Source: Cryptomeria japonica
Taxonomy: Eukaryota; Streptophyta; Pinopsida; Cupressales; Cupressaceae
NCBI RefSeq assembly: GCF_030272615.1
Contig: NC_081405.1
Coordinates: 653,130,920-653,194,919 of the forward strand
DNA: 64,000 nucleotides
Direction of reading: 5' to 3'
In this document: in pieces, positions 38,201-48,641 of the stretch
How positions within the stretch are numbered: position 1 is the first letter of the stretch
Layout: the number at the start of each line of letters is the position of its first letter
The notes under the pieces: generated by a model
Databases searched by the model: none
What the model was told of the DNA's origin: nothing
What the model saw: the letters and a program-made list of their open reading frames with translations, nothing else
Translations under genes and position numbers: made by a program

Positions 38201-38300
38201 CACCATTCCAATCTTCAAGCTTGATAAATTTCTTTTTATCACTAGTCATGTGGTTGGAACAGCCATTGTCTACAACCCATAGATTTTTCATTTCAGCATG
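35277..38300 (-). pseudogene. CopC pol: protease, integrase, reverse transcriptase, RNase H
   Basis: Copia-order pol ending at the stop at 35277-35279. The protease site near 38240 reads DNGCSNHM, keeping the Asp but with Asn for Ser. The GAG-pre-integrase segment WLWHRRLGHINF is near 37900. The integrase core runs from about 37860 to 37380, the reverse transcriptase from about 36780 to 36000 with the YVDD site intact near 36213-36224, and RNase H from about 35880 to 35300. Two frameshifts (one between about 38600 and 37930, one between 37090 and 36710) and a number of stops break it. Confidence 0.9.
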
Positions 38301-40509
38301 TAAGGTAGTCTACACTATCAGACTTGATTCTACCTTTCACTTTTCTTTCTCAACCCCATACCAGTTTGGTTTCCTTCTTCTTGTCAGCTGCAACTTTGTG
38401 CTCTGGTTTAACTACTGGTTCTTGATCAGGGTTTATCCTCTTCTACTTGATTTTCCTGTTTTTACAAAACTTTTCTATATGTCCAAATTCTTGATAGTTA
38501 TAGGATTTCACATTTTCATTTAAGGATGAATCTTTGTAACTATTGTAGGACACTGGTTTAGTCTTCCTACATTCAAAACTCCTATGACCAAATCCATTGC
38601 ACTGATAACAGACAACATTGATATCTCAAAGTGCATTAAATGGATTTCTACTTTCATAACTCATAGAGGGCTCATTGGTTAATCTCCAATCAACTATCCT
38701 ATTTCCAAATTTGTTACACTTGTAACAATAACCATGAAAGTTTGGAACACACCGGTTAGGTTGCCTTGGTCTTGCAAATGATTGCCTCATCGGGGGTCTT
38801 CTTTTCATGCTGCTGACTCTGGTGAATCCTTCATGATCAACTCTTGCATTTCTCCTTGGATCTGCATGTCGGTACATTGAGTGTGGCCTCCGGTTCATTG
38901 ATTGTGTGTATCGGTTTATGTGGTGGTTTCTAACAACATCTGCATAAGTCTTCTTACCAGTATCTTTGCTTACCGTGAATGTATTCTTCTCTTCACCTTA
39001 ACTTGAAGAAGTGAACTTTATCTCCTTACCAAATGTGTCCTTGTTGTTTTAACTTTGTCCTTCCCCAAATCCTAAGCCACCAGTATCTTTAGATGACTTC
39101 TATTCTATCAACATCTTGTCCAAGGCTTTGGGGCTGGCTTCATATTTTCTTCTCACTTTCATTTCTTCCTTACTTTTTTCAAGCTCCTTTTTGAGCTTCA
39201 CTATTTCTACCTCCAGATCTTGATGCTCCTTTTCCTTCTTCATCAGATCAGAGGATGTAACTTCACATATCCTCTTGGCTTCTTCCAATTGGAGTTTCAA
39301 GTCAGGTATAGCTTGATTGGACTCATCTAGGGATTGCCTCAAGAGACCTTGTTCTTCTACTGCAAAAAGCTTGAACTTCTTGAGCTCTCTTCTTGTTTTA
39401 CTTAGCTCCTCAAGAGAACTTATGAGCTCACCTTCTAGATCCACTTCAGCCTCAATGTCTTCTTCTTCCTTATCTTCACCAACTGGTTCATCAAGTGCCA
39501 TAAAGAGATTAACTTATCTTTCATTCTCATGGTAGTCATCTTCTGATGCACTTTCTTTGTCTATGACATCATCCTTAATAGTATATAGGTTGTTCTTCTT
39601 TCAGTAGCCTCTTCTTCCTTGCTAGTAGACATTTCTTTATTTGTCTTTACCAATAGATCTACTAAAACTTCTTTGCTCATCTCCATCGGTTTCATTATAA
39701 GGACATTTTGTAGAAAAGTGTCCAACTTTACAACAATTGAAACATTTGAGTGGTAACTTCCCTTTATACTTGCCAGATCCTCTCTTGAATTTTTTGACAA
39801 AATTTTCTACCTCTGCATTCGAGTCTTCACTGGACCCTTTATGAGAAAACTCTTCCTTGCCCTTTTTGGTGGAGTTGAATGTCGCCTCTTTCCTTGAGGA
39901 TGCTTCACTAGTTGTTCTCAATTCATAGGCTCTTAGTGAGCCAAATAGCTTGCCCATTGTGAAAATATTCAGATCCTTGGCTTCCTCTATGGCAGAAACC
40001 TTAGTATCATACTTAGATGTGAGAGATATAAGTACCTTCTTGACAAGAATCTCATCTACAATTTCTTCTCCAAGTCCTCTGATGGTGTTCATAGTTTCAT
40101 CTATTCTGTGAAGGTAGTCTGCAATCTCTTATTCATCCTTCATCTTGATGCCTTCAAGTTGACCCCTTAGTGCTTGTAGCTTGGCCTCTTTGACTTTTGC
40201 ATCTCCTTCAAGTAGCCTCTGCATTTTATCCCAAGTCTCCTTGGTGGATGCACAATGCATGAACTTGACAAACTCATTATTAGACAACCTGATTAAGATA
40301 GCATGTTTAGCCTTTACATTATTCTCATACTCCTTCTTGGAATCCAGATCAGTGGGAGGATCACTAGGGACAATATAGCCATTCTTGATAGACATCCACA
40401 CATCAAAACTAAGGGATGAAATATAGGTCTCCATTCTTCTTCTCTAGAAGGCATAGTTAGATCCATCAAACATGGGGGCTTTTGAGGAGGCAGACTCATT
40501 TCTTGCCAT
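38301..40509 (-). pseudogene. CopC gag: UBN2 domain, coiled coil and zinc knuckles
   Basis: The ATG at 40507-40509 opens the frame. A UBN2-type gag domain (about 40450-39900) is followed by an intact knuckle CFNC...HFSTKC (about 39750-39709). After an acidic stretch comes a long coiled coil (about 39480-39110), then an Arg-rich segment and a second knuckle group (38740-38450) in which one unit is intact (CYQC...HRSFEC) and others have lost residues. The frame is constant from 40509 to about 38630 but carries around eight stops. Such a long Gag with central coiled coil is a known trait of Sirevirus-type copia elements. Confidence 0.85.
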
Positions 40510-40560
40510 TGTGTTCTAAGACCAGAATCTACCCAAGCTTTAATCAACCAGGAACCTAGT

Positions 40561-40571
40561 GTCTGATACCA
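40561..40571 (-). other. Primer-binding site of CopC
   Basis: Minus strand TGGTATCAGAC, an initiator-Met type site with one base changed, five bases from the 5' LTR. Confidence 0.85.
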
Positions 40572-40576
40572 ATTGT

Positions 40577-42272
40577 TGAACACAATGTACCAGTAAGAGG
40601 GGGCTGAATCAGTGGTTCCTAAATTCTTTTCTTTTTAAACAACCTTGGAGTACCGATTATTACCCTAAGCACTAAACAATCAAATTGGTAAGAAAAATGT
40701 AGATATCAAAAGAGGAAAAGACACAAATATAACCCACAACACAAGATGTATGAGGAAAACCCAATATGGGAAAAACCTCAGTGAGAAATGTTGTTGGAGT
40801 CTATTGCTCCAATCCAGCCTCACAATGTAACAATGGATTCCAATGATTTAGGGCTCCAACCCAAGGAGCACCAACCCCTACTAATTTAGGGAACCAACCT
40901 AAGGAGCCCCAACTCATGCACCAAGCTCCAACTCAGTGTTGTACAATGAAATAAAATTTAAATACAATTATAGCACCTGATGGTAAATGAGTTATGCAAC
41001 ACCTGATCAATGGCTTTTTGCCAGTTAACAACCTCCTCTTCTTCATTGGTTCTCACACTGTTGGTTATCAGATTACTCTCTCTGATCACTCACTAGTTAC
41101 TCCTAGCCTCTCTTCTTTCTCCCTCAAACTCACACCACACTATGTCACTCTCAGATTCCTTCTTTATCAAACACACCTCACTGGTTAGCTTAACTGTTAG
41201 ACCTACAACAGTTTACCGGTTACTCTGTCTCTTTCAGTTTTCCTGCTAATTCACTTTGCAACTTTCTTAGAATAAACTCTAAGGAAGATGATCTTTCTCC
41301 TTTCTCAGGCTCTCTTCTCTCTCACTCTTTGCATCAAGCATCAACTGATTTCTGTCTCAAGCTCACATATTTATCATCTAGGGTTCCTGTCAAAGCAACA
41401 TTCAAACAGTGTCGTGTTAGGTTTTGCCTTCACCAACTCGATCCGTATTGGATTTGATTCGATCTTCTTTTCTAGAGAGATGATCTTCATTTCATCGATC
41501 AACATGACCAACACCTTGCATTCCAATGTGTGTTTTCTATATCTGGAGGTCTACACCATGCTTTTTTGCATTTTACTGTCACACACCATTAATGGCTCGA
41601 TTTTTTCCTTCAACAAATGGGTATGAAGATCAGATCTTCTTGTAGGATAAGTTCAATCACTTTCCAACTTGTCTTCCTTGAGCCACAATCTTCTGGCAAC
41701 CTCCCATGACTTGTGGGTTCTTCATAAAAGTCGAGTTTCTTGCTGACTGTTATGTTGATGTGCACTTCACCAACCTGTGCATTATCACCACCTGGCTTCC
41801 AGCTATCATCTTTACCAACATCCACCTTTGCTTGGTTTTCTATGTCAGTTTGACATTCTTTGTTGACCAAGATTGACTACCGGTTCAACTCATCTTACCG
41901 GTATAATCTAACTCCACCGGTGGGCCTTCATACCTACAAACCTCTTCTCTCTTAGTGGTTCAACTTGGCCTTCCATCAAACATGTTGTTCCTACTACTTA
42001 GTCCATTTACTGGCAGCATTAATCTTCTCTAAGTATATTGGTTTACATCCTTCAGTTCTTCTCTTGCTTGTTTGGTTTGTCTTTCTCGTGGTGCTTCTTT
42101 ACCAGTAGATGATGCATTTCATGTGTACCGATAACTTACCTTCAATCTGCTTACATACATATGGATTGACATCATCATGTCTTACTTCTATACCAGTCAC
42201 CACTTCTTACTCACTAGTGACCATGCCAAATTAGTTGACATCAATGAAAACTTAATGCCAATAATGCCAACA
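40577..42272 (-). repeat. 5' LTR of CopC
   Basis: The longer, undeleted LTR copy. On the plus strand it starts TGAACACAATG and ends ATGCCAACA. The G-tract region and GGAAAACCCAATATGGG block (about 40750) are shared with the other copia-type LTRs. Confidence 0.93.
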
Positions 42273-44301
42273 AGCTCTATAGAACTCAATGCATCCATAT
42301 TGATGGGTCCTTGTATACATAATGCATCATCATCCTCATCATCATCAATTTTCTACTTAGAATTAAAAGATAGGGGTATTAGTTTAGGTTCTAGTTTCAA
42401 TGCTTTGTATTCTTTCTTCTCTTTTGTCTTATCCTCTTCCTTATCCTTGTCTTTTACTGGTGGTGTCTGTGTATCAACAATTTCAGTGATTACCGGTGAC
42501 TCGTCAAGTCTCTATTTTTCTTCTCCTCTCTCTGTTCCCATTCTTGTTGTTCAGTCATCTGAACACCTTCCTCCTATATATCCTTAGTGTGATCTTTCTT
42601 TTCCTCCTTAGTATCGGTTGTATAGATTTCTATGTCATCATCTAGAATTTCAACTGTCTCAATTTGTACATTAACCAGTTTTGTCTTTCCTTCTTCATCT
42701 ACCGATTGGTTTCCCATAACAAACTCATCAGGTGTAAAATCACTGATATCAATATTGTCTGGAATATCTTCTGCTTTGAACTTCTCTAGTTTCTCTTCTT
42801 CCTCATCAGGAATCAAACCCAAAAATTTCTTCAAAATTTTCTCAGTCTCAGCATGTATCGACTAAGATTCACCAACTAATAATCTTGTGAACCTTTTCTC
42901 AGATCTAAAAGATTATTTAGCCTTTACAAGAATTTCATCTATATCCTCCTTTATGACTTCAGGTTGCAGGTTTTTAAGAATAAATTCAATAAATTTTATA
43001 TCCTGTTTTATGGTTGTCTACCATCTAGCATCAAACTTATCATACAAAGAATTTGAAATCTTCCCTTGCAATTCAATTAGGGCTTTGCTATATTTATTCA
43101 TCATGAAAACAACTACATCCTCTACCTGCCTTTGTTCATCCTCACTAAACTTATCATATAATTTATCCAAACCCTTAAGAACACCATAATTCTTAATACT
43201 ATTTAACATATTTTCAAAAGATGTAGGTTTAGTTACCAGTTTCTTGATGAATTTGATAATAGATGCTCCTACAACCTTTGACTTTTTTCCACTAGATCTC
43301 AAATCTTTCTTCTCACCTTTTGATTCAGTTTATTCTTCATCATCATCTATTGGTCTCTTTGCTTGCTCCTTTTTCTTCTTCCTTGTAGTTACCGGTGCCT
43401 TAGGTTCAGGGGGCTCAACAACTTTACCTTTTATCTTGAATTGTATCTTAGAAGTTTTCTCCTTCTTTACCTCCATAGGTTTCTCCTTCACCACTGTACT
43501 CCTTGTTTTTCTATCGGTGCTGGTACCGATTGTGGCACTAGATGCTCCTTCTTTTTTAGCTTCACATTTTTCTCTAGCCTCTGCTATTGCCTCCTTGCTA
43601 AAACCTTGTTGCTCAATAAACTGCTCAACTTCCTTCCTCACATTCTTAGCAATTACCGGTCTGGCAAGCTCAGAATGTACTAGTAAATATTTCTCTTTAT
43701 AGGTTCGAAATCTGTCTACAGTAGTATCTACCGATTGTGCTAACAAATGTTCAACATAAGAAACCAAAAGATATTCTTCAACTTCATATCCCATAGGAAT
43801 CACCCAATTTGTCCTGGGATCAACTACCTCAATCTGACATGTGTCAGTATCAACCAAAAAATAGATGGTATCCACATATCTCTTAACAACCTATGCCAAT
43901 ATCCTCTCTCTTGCATGCATCTTTTTCTAAAAATCTTTTAAATAACCCCAAGAAATCTTACCAAAATCATTATTACCCAACATCTTGATGTTGTTCTTCA
44001 TCTGTAACAATGCTGATGTGTCCTTAGACCACCAAACATCACTGATACTAGGAAAGTAATTATGAAAATAGAAGAACAATCCAATAATCAGTTGTTCATA
44101 TTTAAACTTTAGTCTTTTATCTTTCTTGATGGATTCAAGGTTGAGCATCATCTGACTTCTCATTTCCTCAAACAAATCATAATCAACATTTTCATTGATC
44201 ATTCGGTAAGTAGTATGGATGGATACAATAGGGATGTTGTTCATCTTGCTAGAATGATATACCCAATATCCTATGACCATTGAAGCAAATTTTACTATGG
44301 G
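42273..44301 (-). pseudogene. NonA-2 ORF2 homologue, middle piece
   Basis: About 670 codons on the minus strand with stops near 43925, 43890, 43328, 43016, 42915, 42865 and 42575. It is homologous to residues about 200 to 650 of NonA-1 ORF2. Both have an aromatic block LFFYF...YFPS or MFFYF...FFPS, a KLG or MLG segment, and a VDPRT...PMGYE or VEPRT...PMGYE block, followed by a basic Lys-rich linker and an acidic tail. The N-terminal ~190 residues are absent because the frame runs straight into an LTR remnant at about 44302. The frame continues on the far side of CopC at 33537. Confidence 0.8.
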
Positions 44302-44347
44302 ATCATTAATCAACCTATTAAATTAAAACATCATCAGCAAGCCAACA
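44302..44347 (-). repeat. Remnant of the NonA-2 5' LTR
   Basis: These 46 bases match the inner end of the 3' LTR at about 24394-24439 with a few mismatches and the same GCCAACA terminus. The rest of the 5' LTR, the primer-binding site, gag and the start of ORF2 are missing, so an internal deletion joined the LTR tip to mid-ORF2. Confidence 0.75.
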
Positions 44348-44760
44348 AACAGAAGTTATATTTGATGTATGTGATGATTCTTATGTGTTGATGATAGTGT
44401 GATTTATGATAATGCTTATTCGAATGTATGCTATAAAATTAATATGTATGTTTATGCAGAATGTAGATGTTGACAATGTGATGAACGATGTATATTTATT
44501 TGATGATGTAAATATAGAATGATGTGATGATGTTCTTGTAAATGATGTAAAATAGATGTAAAATGATATTATTAAAATGTTGATGCAAATGATTGGTTAT
44601 TTATGATGATAATATGTGCTTGTAGATATACATGCAATACAAATGGATGAATCATTGTGTGGATGTGTAGTACATGACAATTGTGATACATAAGACTGAT
44701 GTGATGATAAAATGAAATGATGATATGAACTAGATTTATGTGAATTTTGAAATGTACAAA
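44348..44760. other. Spacer rich in TGATGA words
   Basis: AT-rich sequence with GATGTATGTGATG and related words, of the same kind as 23150-23375 on the other side of NonA-2. No gene or LTR end is seen. Confidence 0.6.
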
Positions 44761-45105
44761 ATGAATCTAATGAATGCACCTAGAATGTACTTAATGAATG
44801 TTAAATGAATGCACCTAATGAATGCACTTATATGATTTAAAATGAATGCACCTAATGAATGAACTTAATGAATTTAAATGAATGCACTTAATTACTTTAA
44901 ATGAATGCACCTAATTAATGCACCTAATAAATGTACTTAATGACTTTAAATGAATGCACTTAATGACCTTAAACGAATGCACCTAATGAATGCACTTAAA
45001 TGATTTAAAATGAATGCACCAAATAAATGTACTTAATGACTTTCAATGAATGCACTTAATGACTTTAAATGAATGCACCTAATGAATGTACTTAATGAAT
45101 AGGAA
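44761..45105. repeat. TGAATGCAC minisatellite
   Basis: About 15 tandem units built on AATGAATGCACCTAATGA and AATGAATGCACTTAATGA with ACTTTAA spacers. Units differ by small substitutions and length changes. Confidence 0.85.
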
Positions 45106-45483
45106 GTGAATTGAATACCTAAATGAATGAAATAAAGAATAATACAAACTGAATTGACCTAACTTGGGTTGAAAATGTAACTATTTACAAATTCTTTATA
45201 TCCTATATGAGACCTAAATGCCAATGTGTTGGAGCAAGCATAGATGACACAGAGATGTGAGATGATGTATCATAATACTCTATCATGATGTTTGTGCAAG
45301 GTAAGCCTTTGATAGCGAACTTTTTCACAAAATCCCTAATTAATTACATGTTGGACAAAAAATGTGTACAATGTTTAAATGAATGGGTGATATGCAATGG
45401 AATGCAATATATACAGATGAGATGGAATGGTGATCCATGGCTTACTCATTGTGCTTTGTATCCTCATTGAGCATGGTAGTACT
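45106..45483. other. Spacer left of TatF
   Basis: No gene recognised. It is the left flank of the TatF insertion, and its last five bases GTACT pair with ATACT on the other side. It may be the 3' end of TatG, but I see no LTR terminus. Confidence 0.5.
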
Positions 45484-46608
45484 TGAAGAGGGAAAAACAG
45501 ATTTGAAAGGTATACTGATCAAAACATAACGAAATAAACATGCAGAATGCTAAAATATCATTAAAAGACCATTTCACCTTGCTATTTTACCTTCTCCTTC
45601 GGATTGAGCTTAATGAAGTGAAGGTGCCCCTTGATAATGCTCCACTTGATGTGCTCCTTTGATTGCTGGATGTAGATGGTTCTCCAATATTGTGCACAAA
45701 TGATTAGGATGAATGATAAGGATGAGATGATCAACTTGCCAAGATGATTTCCTGGGCTCAAAAGGGTAGCATAAGCTTACTGGATTTCAAGATGTTCTGA
45801 ATGAAGGGATGGAGCCCTATTTTATAGGAAGAGGAGAGGAAAATGAATGGCTAGGATGAATTCAAGATGAAGGGCTATGATTTAGTTGTGAGCTCACACA
45901 AGCTCCAAGAGAGGGTGTGGAGACCAAGAAATATGCCCTAAAGGCATTTCGTATCTCCACACTCTACAAGATGCATTGGAGGAATTAAAAATTCTCCAAA
46001 AATGGATATTATGGGGATTAGAAGAATAAAAAAGAATTAAAAATTCCTTGGGAGAAGGAAATGTCTAGAGGAATGTGAGATTTCGAAAATCTTACATTCA
46101 TCTAGAAAAAGAGCATTTAAAGCTAGTGGCTGGATGAAAGGACAACGAGTTGACTTTGTGGCTAATCATGATGATTAGCCATTAACGACTCATTAGGAGG
46201 GGGATTAGAGGAAATGTTAGGTGGGATTTATATTTGTAGGAGAATTTGACTAGGAGAGAGAATGAGTGGAGGGAATAAAAAATTAGAAGAATAATGTTAA
46301 ATGAGTTTAGGGAGTTTCTAGAAGAATTTATTAGGTTAATGATGAATTAAGAAAATGATTTGTAGGAATCATGTAGGTTAACTAATTAATTGAAATTAAT
46401 TAGCTAAGAGGAAGATTTATGAGGATTTGATTTTTTAGAAAAATACAGAAAGGGATTGATTTAGTAAATAAATCAATCATATGCTATAGTGACAATATTA
46501 ATTATATTTAATTAATATTGAGAAGAATTTTAATTAACATAATTATTTAATTAATTAATTATGTGAGGAATTAAAAATAATTTAAATAATTATTTTTAAG
46601 TGTCTACA
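45484..46608 (-). repeat. 3' LTR of TatF
   Basis: On the plus strand from TGAAGAGGG to GTGTCTACA. It matches 58967-60079 closely, the main difference being about 12 bases of TTAA-rich sequence near 46545. A minus-strand TATA box (CTATAAAA) lies at 45819-45826. Confidence 0.95.
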
Positions 46609-46622
46609 TTTTGCCCCTCTTT
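46609..46622 (-). other. Polypurine tract of TatF
   Basis: Minus strand AAAGAGGGGCAAAA, directly before the 3' LTR. Confidence 0.85.
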
Positions 46623-46894
46623 GAAGCGAGGTGTCATGACGCATTGATTCAAAGAATAATCTTGTTTTGATGTTGATATTGGTTTGATAGGATGCCCTGG
46701 CTCTTGATTGATAGATTACTGTATGGTGATGCCCCCTCGGGAGATCAATTGAGGTATTTGATCTTTGGAGTTTTGTGAAATTGATGTCCCAATAGAGTTG
46801 ATGTGATGAAAAAGCAAGTTCTTTGATTATCTTGATTTCTTAGGTTGGTAAGATTGAAAAATTTTGATCGATTCGACTGATAAGATCTAGATTC

Positions 46895-47530
46895 AGTCTG
46901 GTTTCAGGAAGAATTCATCCTCTATAAGACAAAGATGATCAAAGTGTCTGGTTTCAGGAAGGATTCATCCTATATAAGACATGATTGAGCACAACGTCTG
47001 GTTTCAGGAAGGATTCATCCTGTATAAGACATGATAAGAGCATCTGGTTTCAGGAAGGATTCATCCTGTATAAGACATGAACGATCACAACGTCTGGTTT
47101 CAGGAAGGATTCATCTTGTATAAGACATGATCGATCACAATGAATGTCTAGTTTCAAGAAGGATTCATCCTATATAAGACATGATCAGAGCATCTCATTT
47201 CAGGAAGGATTCATCCTATATAAGACATGATCAGATCACAATGTCTAGTTTCAGGAAGGATTCATCCTGTATAAGACATGATCAGATCACAATGTCTAGT
47301 TTCAGGAAGGATACATCCTATATAAGACATGATCGATCACAATGTCTGGTTTCAGGAAGGATTCATCCTGTATAAGACATGATCAGAGCGTCTCATTTTA
47401 GGAAGGATTCATCCTGTATAAGACATGATCATATCACAACGTCTCGTTTCAGGAAGGATTCATCTTGTATAAGACATGATCAAATCACAACGTATGGTTT
47501 TAGGAAGGATTCATCCTGTATAAGACATGA
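46895..47530 (-). repeat. Hairpin minisatellite in the TatF 3' region
   Basis: Thirteen tandem units of about 46 to 53 bases. The constant core runs from GTCTGGTTTC through AGGATTCATCCT to ATAAGAC; the spacers between cores vary. Each core is an imperfect inverted repeat: GTCT pairs with AGAC at the ends and AGGA with TCCT inside. The array lies between the pol stop and the polypurine tract. A single diverged copy with stronger pairing is found in TatG at 60482-60522. Confidence 0.9.
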
Positions 47531-48641
47531 ATCAAAATCAAAATTGATTATGTGAGGAAAAAAAAGAAAAATAGAGGAAGAAAAATTAGGGTGGAAGGGA
47601 TAAATGAGGAAGATATATGAAGTAGTCGTGAGGTATTTGGAAAAAAGAATAAGAGATGCGAGACCATGGAGGAAAATGGGGGCAATTGAGAACTCCATGG
47701 GATTATTGAGTTTAGGATTTGATGGAATGATGGTGAGATTTTGTGCACAATAAATGTGGAGAGCCAACCTAGTTTGATGTTGCCCTGAGTGACTTGCACC
47801 ACTGATTATAGAAATCAGGATGCCATGAGAAACCTAGGGCGTGGACTGACTCTGTAGACAAACGAGAATTTCTTGCACACAACAATGCAAGTGTTAAGAA
47901 ACACTAATACAAAGTTGTGGGTTCATGCAAGGAAACCCTCAAACACACTGATACCTCTTGTACACGAGAAGGTAAGTGTTGATAAACACTAGTACCAGGT
48001 TGCCAGTTTATACAAGAAGGATCCAAAACATGCCATACTATGAAATATGCCCTAGTATGCACCTATCATAACATACCTGGATATGGAAGAACCCAGGCAG
48101 TCGTAAATAGTGGCAGTCGTAGGGAAAAAGATGCGAGACTATATGAAAAGATCTAACAAAATCTAACAAGTCTCTTCCTTGCGAGCAAATGATACCTCTT
48201 GCCAAGAGTAGAACTAGGATGGACTTGGGATTGTTTCTCAAGACTTCTTGAAGCTTATACAGAGGCATAAAAGCTTAGTTTCACTGGGACATTTCTTGTT
48301 CATAACTTAGGCGAAGACTCATCATCATACGCATGTTTTATTGGGAGGCAGAAAAGAAGGAATGTTGTGCATGGGTGGGCTAGATGGCAGATGATTTGTA
48401 GTATCGACATGATAGATAGTGGATCTGGTTATTTACCTTGGCGCCTACACAGAGGTTTTCACCAAGATACCTGCCCGTAGCGCCACGAATTGCTTTTCTT
48501 TCTTTTTCTAATTTTTTTTTTTCTTAATTTTTTTGTATCATAAGGTGCCTATTTGCCAGTTTTGCACCAAAGTGACGATTTTTTCAGGATCTTTTTTTTT
48601 TTTCATTTTTTTTTTTTTTGACAATTTAAGACTTCTGAGGA
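47531..48641 (-). other. TatF 3' non-coding region
   Basis: About 1.1 kb between the pol stop and the hairpin array. It includes long T runs near 48510-48620 and a passage around GGTTTTCACCAA at 48450-48480 that is also recognisable in TatG near 61030. No reading frame is credible. Confidence 0.6.

Larger units (their letters stand above)
33538..42272 (-). mobile_element. CopC: full-length Sirevirus-like Ty1/copia element nested in NonA-2
   Basis: An 8.7-kb minus-strand copia element with two LTRs (1,475 and 1,696 bases), a primer-binding site, a long gag with coiled coil and several zinc knuckles, complete pol, and several polypurine tracts before the 3' LTR. The long Gag with coiled coil and the multiple polypurine tracts suggest the Sirevirus lineage. 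The flanks read AGTTCTAT (33530-33537) and AGCTCTAT (42273-42280): similar, but not a clean 5-bp duplication. The NonA-2 protein frame resumes on the other side, so insertion into it is clear. Confidence 0.9.
23376..44347 (-). mobile_element. NonA-2: LTR retrotransposon remnant without pol, hit by two insertions
   Basis: A minus-strand element with a complete 3' LTR (23376-24439), a polypurine tract, and a broken reading frame homologous to ORF2 of NonA-1. At the far right only about 46 bases of its 5' LTR remain. NonA-1 lies in its 3' non-coding part (target duplication ACATA) and CopC lies in the coding part. No protease, integrase, reverse transcriptase or RNase H sequence belongs to it. 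No target duplication is recognisable around the outer edges, which fits loss of most of the 5' LTR. Confidence 0.8.

Noticed and set aside
42632-43702. Ser/Phe-rich plus-strand frames opposite the NonA-2 ORF2 piece
   Set aside because: They are the antisense shadow of the Lys/Glu-rich frame. Only the minus strand shows homology to NonA-1 ORF2.
45106-45483. 3' LTR of TatG
   Set aside because: No LTR terminus, polypurine tract or match to another LTR is visible, so it is left as a spacer.
46895-47530. CRISPR-like array of regular repeats and spacers
   Set aside because: The window is plant retrotransposon DNA. Repeat cores drift, spacers are themselves related, and no cas genes are present. 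It is a minisatellite within TatF.
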